DNA of 16,194 nt from Elusimicrobia bacterium RIFOXYB2_FULL_49_7 (GCA_001800515.1 MGVN01000023.1:9191-25384), one strand, 5' to 3'. Positions 7,164 to 16,194 are shown, counted from the stretch's first letter. Numbers and translations: made by a program. Notes: generated by a model not told the origin, from the sequence alone.

Positions 7164-7864
7164 TTCCTTGTCAGGACTAACCGGCATGCCACGGTCAACA
7201 TGGGATCATCGCCGGGAATAGGGGGGATTTTCGCTTTTTCAACGGCCCGGAGTGCAAGTCCGTCGAGAATCGAGTTCCACGAGGACTCTGAAATGGTGAC
7301 ATTCTCCACATGGCCGTCTTTTTGAATATCAAATGTCACCAACACAATCAGTTTTTCTTCGGCACCTAAGAGCTCCTCCGGCACCTGCCGCCAGTTCCGG
7401 TTGATGGCATTGAATATCTGCGCTTCATAATAATTGAAAGGAAAACCGGGCTTAACAATATTGATTCCACTTTCCACTGCCGCTTCATTTTCAACCGCTT
7501 CTTCGTGCGGTTTTTCTTCGGACTGAATCTCCTCTTTGGGCGTTTCCTTCATTTTGTCCTGTTGGGTCGCCTTGCGCACAGAAAGCGCCTTGGCCTTCTT
7601 TTGTTCGGGTTTAACGGCTTTCTTCTTTTCCTTGGGCTGCTCCACCGGTTTGGACACAAAAGCCGGAAGTTTGACTTTGTATTGAGGCTTGGTATCCACC
7701 ATCTCGAACATGTAAAGATTGCGCTTTACGGGCGGCTTGGGCTTAATGAATGCATGAACCAGAAACGCCAGAAGCACCGCCGCATGCACGGAAAGAGAGA
7801 GAGTTATCGCCCGTTTTAAAACCCGGCTGGAAGCGGGCAGGGAACCGTATTGAAAGGTTTGCAT
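7160..7864 (-). CDS. tolA: TolA / TonB-family energy transducer
   Basis: Inner-membrane-anchored periplasmic rod that couples the TolQR motor to TolB and Pal. Of 234 residues, 19-40 form the single N-terminal transmembrane helix (including SLSVHAAVLLAFLVHAFI). Residues about 41-135 are a Lys/Glu/Pro-rich spacer (EQPKEKKKAVKPEQKKAKA), and residues about 145-230 are a TonB/TolA-type C-terminal domain with VTFDIQKDGHVENVTI and LDGLALRAVEKAKIPPIP. It is much shorter than the E. coli protein (421 residues), mainly in the spacer. The C-terminal fold alone would not separate TolA from TonB; the place between tolR and tolB decides for TolA. Three bases separate it from the tolR stop. No ribosome binding site is obvious, consistent with coupled translation. 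Confidence 0.88.
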   Translation of the reverse strand: MQTFQYGSLPASSRVLKRAITLSLSVHAAVLLAFLVHAFIKPKPPVKRNLYMFEMVDTKPQYKVKLPAFVSKPVEQPKEKKKAVKPEQKKAKALSVRKATQQDKMKETPKEEIQSEEKPHEEAVENEAAVESGINIVKPGFPFNYYEAQIFNAINRNWRQVPEELLGAEEKLIVLVTFDIQKDGHVENVTISESSWNSILDGLALRAVEKAKIPPIPGDDPMLTVACRLVLTRK

Positions 7865-7867
7865 GAT

Positions 7868-8305
7868 CTATAATTTCAGGGATTGAATGGCATCCCGGCT
7901 TTCCGCCGGATCCGTGAGAAAACCCAGTTTTTCGACCCCGGATTCCTTGAGTACGCCTATCACTTTCATGACAATGCCATACGGTACGGCTTTGTCCGCA
8001 TTCACCACCACCGGTTTCTCGCCGGCCAGGGAATATAACTCCTTAAATTTCTCCTCGAAACGAGCGAGCGGGATTTTGTTCCGTTTTCCATCCTGTTCCA
8101 CATAAATGGTCCGGTCCTTCATGACCGTGATGGCAATGGTATTTACGGTTTCGATACTGCTGGCAGTCAGTTTGGGAAGCTCGACTTTGACGCCCTGTGT
8201 CAAGAGCGGGGCCGTAATCATGAAAATAATCAGAAGCGCAAAAGTCACATCAATAAGGTTGGTCAGATTCATGTCCGCAATGAGGGGCCGACGCTGTCGC
8301 CTCAT
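7868..8305 (-). CDS. tolR: Tol-Pal motor subunit TolR (ExbD family)
   Basis: Inner-membrane component of the proton-driven TolQR motor. The 145-residue product has the family's single N-terminal transmembrane helix (LIDVTFALLIIFMIT, residues about 17-37) with the conserved, probably proton-carrying Asp19, followed by APLLTQGVKVELPKL and a periplasmic domain ending near DPAESRDAIQSL. The start ATG overlaps the tolQ stop as ATGA. ExbD is an alternative family name, but the operon context of tolQ upstream and tolA-tolB-pal downstream supports TolR. Confidence 0.94.
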   Translation of the reverse strand: MRRQRRPLIADMNLTNLIDVTFALLIIFMITAPLLTQGVKVELPKLTASSIETVNTIAITVMKDRTIYVEQDGKRNKIPLARFEEKFKELYSLAGEKPVVVNADKAVPYGIVMKVIGVLKESGVEKLGFLTDPAESRDAIQSLKL

Positions 8306-9030
8306 GAGGACGCTTCTTCCCGGTTCTTATAAAGCAGGGAGAACAGATTTATCTTGACAAGATTCAGCAAGTGGGAGGAGAAATTGTATCCTTCATCTTC
8401 GAACTGTCGGGCACGGTTGGTGAAGTAGTTATAGGAGATGACCGCCGGCAGGGCCACGGCAATACCCCAAATGGTGGTGATGAGCGCCTCGGCAATTCCC
8501 GGGGCCACGATATTCAGGCTGGCACTGCCCATTTTTCCAATGTCCGTAAAGGCATGAGTAATGCCCCACACTGTACCGAGGAGACCCAATAGCGGACAAG
8601 TGGAACCGGTGATAGCCAGAAAGACCAAGTAGCGGTCGGTTTTTTGCACCTCTTCGGAAACGGTCTTTTCCAGTTGATCCTTGACGATGGAAAACTGGCT
8701 TTCGATAAAAAAGCTCGATATTTTGTCCTGAGACTGGTGCATCAAACTTTTCAGGACACGGTTGAATTCCGACAGTCCGGCCCGGCAGACGTTTTCGAGC
8801 GTGCCGCACTTTTCGGGCATAGGCGATACGGTGACCGTGGCAAAATCAGAGGCTTGGTTGAATGTACTGAGAAACCGGGCGTTATGGGCCGCGGTCTGCC
8901 GAAAAGCCTTCAATTTAATGACGATGACAGCCAAAGACCCCACCGAAAAGAAGGAGATGACGCTCAAAATAAAAAGCGTCATCATATCGGCCTTGGCAAT
9001 CATACCCAATAATGGAACGGATGAACTCAT
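8302..9030 (-). CDS. tolQ: Tol-Pal motor subunit TolQ (ExbB/MotA family)
   Basis: First gene of the Tol-Pal operon and the channel-forming partner of TolR in the inner membrane. The 242-residue product has a first transmembrane segment at about residues 17-39. Two more lie at about 133-156 (LAITGSTCPLLGLLGTVWGI) and 174-203 (GIAEALITTIWGIAVALPAV), carrying the conserved Thr residues (T153, T185/186) that line the proton path in this family. The ATG at 9030 gives the normal length; there is no ribosome binding site in front of it, only A/T-rich sequence. It is divergent from the ferredoxin-like gene across about 107 bases. Confidence 0.94.
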   Translation of the reverse strand: MSSSVPLLGMIAKADMMTLFILSVISFFSVGSLAVIVIKLKAFRQTAAHNARFLSTFNQASDFATVTVSPMPEKCGTLENVCRAGLSEFNRVLKSLMHQSQDKISSFFIESQFSIVKDQLEKTVSEEVQKTDRYLVFLAITGSTCPLLGLLGTVWGITHAFTDIGKMGSASLNIVAPGIAEALITTIWGIAVALPAVISYNYFTNRARQFEDEGYNFSSHLLNLVKINLFSLLYKNREEASS

Positions 9031-9040
9031 ATTTAAAAAA

Positions 9041-9068
9041 AATATCTAATCAACAGAAGAAGTGTCAA
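9041..9068 (-). promoter_or_regulatory. Possible tol-pal operon promoter
   Basis: On the minus strand a perfect TTGACA (9063-9068) is followed after 16 bases by GATATT (9041-9046, 4 of 6 matches to the -10 consensus). The predicted transcription start would be around 9034, only a few bases before the tolQ ATG, so the message would be nearly leaderless; this agrees with the missing ribosome binding site. Confidence 0.38.
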
Positions 9069-9083
9069 TGAATAGAAAATCGT

Positions 9084-9111
9084 TTGTCAGAAAGAATGCG
9101 TATATTATTTT
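9084..9111 (+). promoter_or_regulatory. Possible promoter of the ferredoxin-like gene
   Basis: TTGTCA (9084-9089, 5 of 6 consensus matches) and TATTTT (9106-9111, 4 of 6) are separated by 16 bases. The predicted start near 9118 would leave a leader of about 20 bases that includes the AGGAG ribosome binding site at 9128-9132. It lies back to back with the proposed tol promoter, with 15 bases between the two -35 elements. Confidence 0.35.
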
Positions 9112-9137
9112 TTAAATGAATCAACACAGGAGTGGTT

Positions 9138-9347
9138 ATGATTGTTATTCGACAAGAACTCTGTCCCCAAAATCACCCCTGCCCGACCCTTCGGGTCTGC
9201 CCGGTAAGGGCCATTACGCAAAAAGGCTACGAAGCCCCGGTGGTGGACAATGAGAAATGTATCTGCTGTTGTAAATGCGTAAAACGGTGTTCGGTCTTTA
9301 CACCCATCGGTTGCTGCAGCAAAGGAGAAGACCCGAGATTAAATTAA
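9138..9347 (+). CDS. Small ferredoxin-like iron-sulfur protein, 69 residues
   Basis: Predicted small cytoplasmic electron-transfer or Fe-S carrier protein. The ATG at 9138 is preferred to the GTG at 9132 because AGGAG (9128-9132) lies 5 bases before it. Eleven of 69 residues are Cys. The second half carries a full cluster motif C41-x2-C44-x2-C47-x3-C51 embedded in CICCCKC; with C21 (followed by Pro) it would bind one [4Fe-4S] cluster. The first half has C9-x5-C15-x5-C21-P (CPQNHPCPTLRVCPV) instead of the classical CxxCxxCxxxCP, so a second cluster would lack a normal ligand set. A pair C59-C60 follows. Small proteins with a similar N-terminal CPQNHPC pattern occur in anaerobes as far as I recall. 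The physiological partner is unknown. The stop codon overlaps the atpC stop on the other strand. Confidence 0.82.
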   Translation: MIVIRQELCPQNHPCPTLRVCPVRAITQKGYEAPVVDNEKCICCCKCVKRCSVFTPIGCCSKGEDPRLN

Positions 9348-9610
9348 GCAGGCAACGTCTCTTCCGAAACCTTGTCGGCAAGCAGAATCAGGCGATTGCC
9401 ATCCACCTCAAGCATCCCGCCGTGAACATCAAACGTCCGGGCTTTTCCATCCGTTAGATCAACCCGCAAAAATCCGTCTTTCAGCATACTGAAAAGGGGG
9501 GCATGCCCGGTCAGCACGGCAAACCCGCCCGTTTTCCCGAGCGCAACCAGTTGGCTTATCTTGTCTTTGAAAACCCGCTTTTCAGGGGTGATGATTTCCG
9601 CGTCAAACAT
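9344..9610 (-). CDS. atpC: F1Fo ATP synthase epsilon subunit, short form
   Basis: Central-stalk subunit of F1. The 88-residue product contains only the N-terminal ten-stranded beta-sandwich: MFDAEIITPEKRVF, GGFAVLTGHAPLFSML and VHGGMLEVDGNRLILLADK are the standard motifs. The two-helix C-terminal domain present in E. coli epsilon (139 residues), which inhibits ATP hydrolysis, is absent. The frame ends in a clean TAA with no continuation, so this looks like the natural length; short epsilon subunits of this size are known in Chlorobi and Bacteroidetes. An AGGA sequence lies just before the ATG. Last gene of the operon. Confidence 0.93.
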   Translation of the reverse strand: MFDAEIITPEKRVFKDKISQLVALGKTGGFAVLTGHAPLFSMLKDGFLRVDLTDGKARTFDVHGGMLEVDGNRLILLADKVSEETLPA

Positions 9611-9631
9611 ACATCCTGCTTCCGTTAATGC

Positions 9632-11921
<2,290 letters not shown>

Positions 11922-11939
11922 GGTAAAGTAAACCTGTCC

Positions 11940-13454
11940 TTATGCTTTGAAAACGGTCTTGAACTCGTCGAGAATCTTTTTCAATTCGGCCTTCAGATCA
12001 TCGTCGAACTTTCCGCCGGCGGTCAGCTTGCCCACAAACCCTTTGTGATTGGCCTCGATATAAGCTATCATCTCGCTTTCGTATCGGGCCACATCCTTGA
12101 CTTCATAAGCATCTAAATAACCGTTGGTACCTGCAAAGATGGAGAGAATCTGTCGGGTCACGGACATGGGATTATATTGACCCTGTTTCAGCAGTTCCAT
12201 GAGCCGCTTGCCGCGATTTAACTGACGCTGAGTGGCAGGATCCAGATCCGAAGCGAACTGGGAAAAAGCCTCGAGTTCACGATACTGGGCCAAATCATAA
12301 CGAAGCGGACCGGCCGCCTGTTTCATGGCTTTGATCTGGGCATCACCGCCCACGCGCGACACCGAAATACCGGCATTGATAGCAGGCCGTTGGCCGGCAT
12401 TGAACAATTCATTCTCCAGGAAGATTTGTCCGTCGGTAATGGAAATCACATTCGTTGGGATATAAGCGGACACATCGCCTGCCTGGGTTTCAATGATGGG
12501 AAGCGCGGTGAGGCTGCCGCCGCCCTTTTCTTTGCTCATCTTGGCTGCACGTTCCAACAAACGGGAATGGAGATAAAAGACATCGCCCGGAAAAGCTTCG
12601 CGACCCGGGGGACGGCGAAGCAGGAGTGAAATCTGACGATAGGCCTGCGCTTGTTTGGTTAAGTCATCATAGATAATAAGCGCATGTTGACCGGAATCCC
12701 GGTAATACTCGGCCATGGTCACCCCGCAATAAGGGGAAATATACTGGAGTGAAGCCGGCATCGCGGCCGTGGCGCAAATGATGGTGGTATATTCCATGGC
12801 ACCGGCGTCTTTAAGCTTTTCAACCACCTGGGCCACGGAAGACTGTTTCTGGCCGATAGCCACATAAAAACATTTGACGCCTGTACCGCGTTGGTTGATG
12901 ATGGCGTCAATGGCAATGGCGGTCTTGCCGGTGCGACGGTCACCGATGATAAGTTCGCGCTGGCCTCTACCGATAGGAGTCATGGCGTCAATGGCCTTGA
13001 TACCGGTCTGGAGAGGTTCACAGACGTTCTGGCGATCCACAATTCCCGGCGCTTTTAGCTCAATGGGGCGGTATTCGGCAGCTTTGATATCCGGGCCGCC
13101 ATCAACAGGAATACCCAACGGATCAATGACACGACCTAACAACCCTTCCCCAACCGGAACCTGGGCGATTTTTCGGGTGCGTTTGACGATATCGCCTTCT
13201 TTGATATGTATGTCCTCACCCATGATGGTGACACCCACATTATCTTCCTCAAGGTTCAGCGCAATGCCGATTTGTCCCTTGTCGAACTCAACCAGCTCAC
13301 CTGCCATGACATCATGCAGTCCGTGTACGCGTGCAATGCCGTCACCGACCTGAAGCACGGTACCGACTTCGTATTCCTGAGTGCGCGCTTCAAACTCCCG
13401 AAGCTCCTTTTTCAGGATGTCGGAAATTTCATCTGGCCTGACGGTGATCTCCAT
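11940..13454 (-). CDS. atpA: F1Fo ATP synthase alpha subunit
   Basis: Non-catalytic nucleotide-binding subunit of F1. The 504-residue product carries the N-terminal [20 protein letters not shown], Walker A GDRRTGKT (171-178), [11 protein letters not shown], and [11 protein letters not shown] with Arg367, equivalent to the arginine finger that reaches into the catalytic site of beta. A GGAAGGAAG sequence sits 4 bases before the ATG. Length is close to E. coli AtpA (513). Confidence 0.98.
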   Translation of the reverse strand: MEITVRPDEISDILKKELREFEARTQEYEVGTVLQVGDGIARVHGLHDVMAGELVEFDKGQIGIALNLEEDNVGVTIMGEDIHIKEGDIVKRTRKIAQVPVGEGLLGRVIDPLGIPVDGGPDIKAAEYRPIELKAPGIVDRQNVCEPLQTGIKAIDAMTPIGRGQRELIIGDRRTGKTAIAIDAIINQRGTGVKCFYVAIGQKQSSVAQVVEKLKDAGAMEYTTIICATAAMPASLQYISPYCGVTMAEYYRDSGQHALIIYDDLTKQAQAYRQISLLLRRPPGREAFPGDVFYLHSRLLERAAKMSKEKGGGSLTALPIIETQAGDVSAYIPTNVISITDGQIFLENELFNAGQRPAINAGISVSRVGGDAQIKAMKQAAGPLRYDLAQYRELEAFSQFASDLDPATQRQLNRGKRLMELLKQGQYNPMSVTRQILSIFAGTNGYLDAYEVKDVARYESEMIAYIEANHKGFVGKLTAGGKFDDDLKAELKKILDEFKTVFKA

Positions 13455-13474
13455 AACGCTTCCTTCCGGTAAAT

Positions 13475-14017
13475 TTAATTCGTTCCGATAAGCCGTTTTT
13501 CGAGCTCTTTAAGCTGGTTTTGCACGCTGCAGTCGAAAATACGATCCTGAATCATGAGACGGAAGCCGCCGATCAGCTCCCGTTTCTCCACAGTGACGAT
13601 TTCAAAGGTCTTTTTAAAACGACGGTTGAGCCCTTCGGCGAAAGCCTTGACCCGTTCCGCCGGTAACGGTCGTGCGGAATAAAGAATGCCGCCCAACAGT
13701 CCCCGCCGTTCTTTGTCCATTTCAAGAAATTGACAGCTGACCTCCGGAAGAATTTCAAGACGTCGCTTTTTCTCAAGGAAAGCGACAAACGTGGCGGTCA
13801 GCGCGGAAATTTTCCCCTCAAACAAACGGTTAAGCACCTTGTATTTAACAGAGGGGGGCAGGACCGGATTACGAAGCGAGAGAGTCAGCTCTTTGGAGGC
13901 GGCGAAAGTTTTCCCAATCCGGGTCATATCGGACAGCAATGTCTTCAACTCTCCACGCTCCTCGGCAAGAGCGAAAAGTGCTTTGGTATACCGCCTGGCC
14001 ACACGGGTGTCGCTCAT
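13475..14017 (-). CDS. atpH: F1Fo ATP synthase delta subunit
   Basis: Peripheral-stalk subunit that joins the b dimer to the top of F1. The 180-residue product has the N-terminal helical bundle starting [15 protein letters not shown] and the C-terminal motif [27 protein letters not shown], where delta subunits have a conserved Gly-Gly and Asp. Length matches the family (about 178). It starts 3 bases after the atpF stop, so translation is probably coupled; only a weak AGGG ribosome binding site is seen. Confidence 0.93.
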   Translation of the reverse strand: MSDTRVARRYTKALFALAEERGELKTLLSDMTRIGKTFAASKELTLSLRNPVLPPSVKYKVLNRLFEGKISALTATFVAFLEKKRRLEILPEVSCQFLEMDKERRGLLGGILYSARPLPAERVKAFAEGLNRRFKKTFEIVTVEKRELIGGFRLMIQDRIFDCSVQNQLKELEKRLIGTN

Positions 14018-14020
14018 AGA

Positions 14021-14575
14021 TTACCCTGTAATCTCATGGATGTAGCGTTCGGACAACTTCTGATTGCGCTCATCATCCAGATTTTCCGAAATCAGTTTGC
14101 CGGCGACCATCACCGCCAACGTAGCCGCCTCTTTGCGAAGTTCGGCCACGGCCCGCGCCTTTTCCCCCTGGATGGCGTTTCGGGCGCCTTCAATCATACG
14201 TTCGGCTTCGTGCATGGCCTTCTTTTCGATTTCCATGGCCACGTTCTGGGCGGTCTCGCGCGATCGTTGCACCATCTGAATGGCCTCTTCCTGCGCTTTA
14301 CCCAAAATGTCTTTCTGTTGGGAAATGGTCTCATCGAGTACTCGCTTGGCTTCTGCCGCATCCTCAAGCGATTGTTTGATTTTCTTTTCCCGTTCGTCAA
14401 GCGCCGACAAAATCGGCTTCCAGGCGAATTTCCGAAGTAAAAGCAACACCGCAATGAATACAATCCAAGTCCAGAGGGCCATGCCCGGGTCGAGCCGGAG
14501 CAGCGGATTGCCTTCAGACGGCGTTGTTTCATGCCCGACCGAGGTGGTCAGGGCCGGGTTTTCCTGTTGTTCCAT
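14021..14575 (-). CDS. atpF: F1Fo ATP synthase b subunit
   Basis: Peripheral-stalk subunit: one membrane anchor and a long cytoplasmic helix. Of 184 residues, 31-47 are the transmembrane helix (MALWTWIVFIAVLLLLRKF), followed by the typical KPILSALDERE and a long charged coiled coil. About 30 residues before the membrane segment (MEQQENPALTTSVGHETTPS and onward) exceed E. coli b, whose N-terminus is only a few residues long. GGAG lies 4 bases before the ATG at 14575, which supports the longer form. There is only one b gene in this operon, so a homodimer is expected. Confidence 0.94.
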   Translation of the reverse strand: MEQQENPALTTSVGHETTPSEGNPLLRLDPGMALWTWIVFIAVLLLLRKFAWKPILSALDEREKKIKQSLEDAAEAKRVLDETISQQKDILGKAQEEAIQMVQRSRETAQNVAMEIEKKAMHEAERMIEGARNAIQGEKARAVAELRKEAATLAVMVAGKLISENLDDERNQKLSERYIHEITG

Positions 14576-14590
14576 AAAACTCCGATGCGT

Positions 14591-14806
14591 CTATTTGTTC
14601 ATGGCAATAATACACATAACCGCAGCCAAAAAAACCACGCCTTCCACCAGCGCGGCGGCAATAAGCATCAGGGTCATGATGGGTTTCTGAGCTTCCGGCT
14701 GACGGGCCACACCTTGTACGGCGGCACCTCCGATAAAACCGATTCCGATACCCGCACCGATGGCGGTGAGTCCCAATCCGATAGCGGCTAATCCTGCTGC
14801 ACCCAT
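14591..14806 (-). CDS. atpE: F1Fo ATP synthase c subunit
   Basis: Proteolipid of the rotating membrane ring. The 71-residue hairpin has two transmembrane helices joined by the conserved polar loop ARQPEAQ (residues 34-40). Glu55 in ALVEGVV is the ion-carrying carboxylate. The residue after it is Gly, not Ser or Thr, and the helix-1 position that holds Gln in sodium-binding rings is hydrophobic, so proton coupling is predicted. A strong AAGGAGG ribosome binding site (14812-14818) sits 5 bases before the ATG, in keeping with the high copy number of this subunit. The 88-base gap to atpB is the longest within the operon. Confidence 0.96.
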   Translation of the reverse strand: MGAAGLAAIGLGLTAIGAGIGIGFIGGAAVQGVARQPEAQKPIMTLMLIAAALVEGVVFLAAVMCIIAMNK

Positions 14807-14894
14807 TTTTGCCTCCTTATTAAGTTTCGATTACGTCTCGTTTATTTCTTAATCGACCATTTCCAATCCGTATACCCGACCTTCTCCTCCGGTG

Positions 14895-15743
14895 TCAATG
14901 CGAGGGATGCATCATCATACCGACAAACATGGCCGACAGCATGGTAAAAATAAAAGCCTGCAGAAAAGCCACCAAGACCTCCAGGCAATAAATAAACAGC
15001 ACTAACAGCGAAAACGGGAGGCCGGCCGCCCCAAACTTGATGATGAGCGAAATAAAACTGAGAATCACAAGATGCCCGCCCATCATATTGGCGAAAAGCC
15101 GGAGCGTCAAAGCCAGGGGACGGGTAAAAAGGCCCAACAATTCCATGGGAAATAGAATGATATACAGAATTTTCGGCACCCCCGGAGGCAGAAAAAGTTT
15201 GAGAAAACCGATAGGGCCGTTTTTAACAATCCCGCCCAACACCATCATGAACATAGTGAGAAGCGCCAAAGCGGTGGTGACATTGATATTCGCCGTGGCG
15301 GTTGCGAAAAGAGGTATCAGCCCCATGAGATTCATGACCAGCACAAGGAAAAAGAAACTCAGAAAAATGGAGGCGAGCCGGCGACCATCCTTTTCGCCAA
15401 GATAGGAGATGCAAATTTCGTCCCGCACGAAAATGACCATCACCTCCAGCAGATTGGTGATTCCTTTGGGTGCGGAATCGCTCCTTTTGCGGTACAGCAG
15501 AACAAAAAGCACGAAAAGAATAAGACAAGCAATCAGCATCATGGTCAGATGGAGGGAAAAATCCATCCGGAGGCCACCCAATTGAAAACCGGGCGGCAGC
15601 GGAATAGAGACCCCGGGGAAGGGATGCCAAGCCGGGCCATTAATCAGATGATGAATGACAAAATCCTCTGAGCTCTCTTCGGAAAAAAGAGGCATGGCCC
15701 AGAGAAGACAAAACAACACCAGTATTAATTTGACATATTTCAT
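14895..15743 (-). CDS. atpB: F1Fo ATP synthase a subunit
   Basis: Membrane stator that forms the proton half-channels beside the c ring. The chosen ATG at 15743 overlaps the stop of the upstream gene as ATGA and gives 282 residues; an in-frame extension to 15839 is possible but lies entirely inside that upstream gene. Residues 1-21 (MKYVKLILVLFCLLWAMPLF) look like a signal peptide, followed by an exported-looking segment (SEESSEDFVIHHLI) before the first true transmembrane helix near residue 65. The essential Arg215 lies in LALTLRLFANMMGGH. The last helix has LVAFLQAFIFTMLS with the conserved Gln. Confidence 0.95.
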   Translation of the reverse strand: MKYVKLILVLFCLLWAMPLFSEESSEDFVIHHLINGPAWHPFPGVSIPLPPGFQLGGLRMDFSLHLTMMLIACLILFVLFVLLYRKRSDSAPKGITNLLEVMVIFVRDEICISYLGEKDGRRLASIFLSFFFLVLVMNLMGLIPLFATATANINVTTALALLTMFMMVLGGIVKNGPIGFLKLFLPPGVPKILYIILFPMELLGLFTRPLALTLRLFANMMGGHLVILSFISLIIKFGAAGLPFSLLVLFIYCLEVLVAFLQAFIFTMLSAMFVGMMMHPSH

Positions 15744-16120
15744 AGATTTAATGGATTCTGTTTGATAAATATATATATTTCCGCAAATAAATACACCAAA
15801 AAACAAATTCCCAATGTCCAGGAAAAATCGTTTATCCAAACAGATTGATACATCAAAACCAAGACAACTGAAAAGGTAATGAAAACCAGCCGAATACCGG
15901 CTCCACCGGCCAGAATAATAAAAAATATTTTCACCGAAAAACGAGCGGCATAACGGGCGCTCAGCAGGGCCCCAACAAAATTCAGGCTGCCCACAGCCCA
16001 GGCGAAAAAGACCGCCGGGCGCGAATCGGTTCGGCTGATCAACCTCAATACGATTTCAGCAAGTACCAGCAGAATCGCCGGAATGAGCATCAGACTTCGG
16101 GTCCACGCCGGACGCTTCAT
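15740..16120 (-). CDS. atpI: AtpI-like small membrane protein of the ATP synthase operon
   Basis: The 126-residue product has four predicted transmembrane helices (about residues 8-27, 36-55, 63-90 and 98-119) and little else. Its place directly upstream of atpB, overlapping it by four bases, and its size and topology fit the AtpI group (ATP synthase protein I), which helps assemble the c ring or supplies magnesium in some species. The third helix carries GGAGIRLVFI, an arginine inside a hydrophobic segment as often seen in AtpI/AtpR-like proteins. A strong GGAAGGA ribosome binding site (16125-16131) lies 4 bases before the ATG. Sequence similarity to AtpI is weak by eye, so the call depends mainly on context. 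Confidence 0.72.
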   Translation of the reverse strand: MKRPAWTRSLMLIPAILLVLAEIVLRLISRTDSRPAVFFAWAVGSLNFVGALLSARYAARFSVKIFFIILAGGAGIRLVFITFSVVLVLMYQSVWINDFSWTLGICFLVYLFAEIYIFIKQNPLNL

Positions 16121-16193
16121 GGTGTCCTTCCTTTTTCAAATCAGGTTCAGCGGAAAGCAGATAAGCCATTTTGAACGCTTCATAGGTGGCCCA
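16056..16193 (-). CDS. Possible 3' end of an upstream atpZ-like gene (partial)
   Basis: On the minus strand one frame is open from the window edge for 45 codons to a TGA at 16056-16058. It reads WATYEAFKMAYLLSAEPDLK and onward, which could be the cytoplasmic tail after the second membrane helix of an AtpZ/AtpQ-like protein, commonly encoded before atpI. It would overlap the AtpI-like gene by 65 bases, unusually long, and the other two frames end sooner (within 20 and about 60 bases), so the correct frame cannot be settled here. Confidence 0.28.
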   Translation of the reverse strand, partial: WATYEAFKMAYLLSAEPDLKKEGHHEASGVDPKSDAHSGDSAGTC

Positions 16194-16194
16194 A

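Noticed and set aside
7505..7819. Phe/Leu-rich plus-strand frame that looks like a membrane protein
   Set aside because: Reverse reading of the Lys/Glu-rich spacer of TolA, which automatically gives Phe and Leu codons.
9311..9322. Perfect 12-base palindrome TTGCTGCAGCAA near the end of the ferredoxin-like gene
   Set aside because: No loop and no T-tract, and it encodes the Cys-Cys-Ser-Lys stretch, so it is not a convincing terminator or operator.
13730..14440. 236-codon open frame on the plus strand
   Set aside because: Antisense to atpH and atpF, His/Phe/Leu-rich shadow composition with no domain.
15744..15839. Upstream extension of the atpB frame by 32 codons
   Set aside because: It lies inside the AtpI-like gene, and the ATGA-coupled start gives a proper signal-peptide-like N-terminus.

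Overview
The window reads as a stretch of chromosome from a Gram-negative (two-membrane) bacterium: it carries a complete Tol-Pal envelope system, three or more predicted outer-membrane lipoproteins and an F-type ATP synthase operon. The phylum cannot be fixed from sequence alone. An ATP synthase epsilon subunit of only 88 residues and an a subunit with a signal-peptide-like N-terminus recall the Bacteroidetes/Chlorobi/Fibrobacteres side of the tree. Genes for isobutyryl-CoA mutase and butyrate kinase suggest short-chain acyl-CoA metabolism of an anaerobic or fermentative kind. These taxonomic and lifestyle statements are inference.

Left part (1-4600). The window opens inside a plus-strand gene for the C-terminal 615 residues of a fused isobutyryl-CoA mutase (IcmF). 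Behind its stop lie two short overlapping fragments that look like the tail of a DUF433 antitoxin and the head of a DUF5615 PIN-like toxin, i.e. the wreck of a toxin-antitoxin pair. Next is an unrecognised 182-residue protein on the minus strand, transcribed divergently from butyrate kinase (buk). An unrecognised plus-strand lipoprotein gene overlaps the end of buk.

Middle part (4596-9030, minus strand). tolQ-tolR-tolA-tolB-pal-cpoB lie in the classical order with 4-base ATGA overlaps or gaps of a few bases, so they are almost certainly one operon. Together they build the energised trans-envelope machine that tethers and constricts the outer membrane at division. A small cysteine-rich ferredoxin-like gene on the plus strand (9138-9347) is divergent from tolQ, and its stop codon overlaps that of atpC.

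Right part (9344-16194, minus strand). All eight F1Fo structural genes follow in the order atpB-E-F-H-A-G-D-C, led by an atpI-like membrane protein and possibly the tail of an atpZ-like gene at the window edge. The c subunit lacks the known sodium ligands, so proton coupling is predicted. The epsilon subunit lacks the C-terminal helical domain.

I saw no mobile element, CRISPR array, tRNA or rRNA. I saw no clearly new multi-gene system. The least explained items are the toxin-antitoxin remnant, the ferredoxin-like protein with an atypical cysteine pattern, and the two unknown genes flanking buk.
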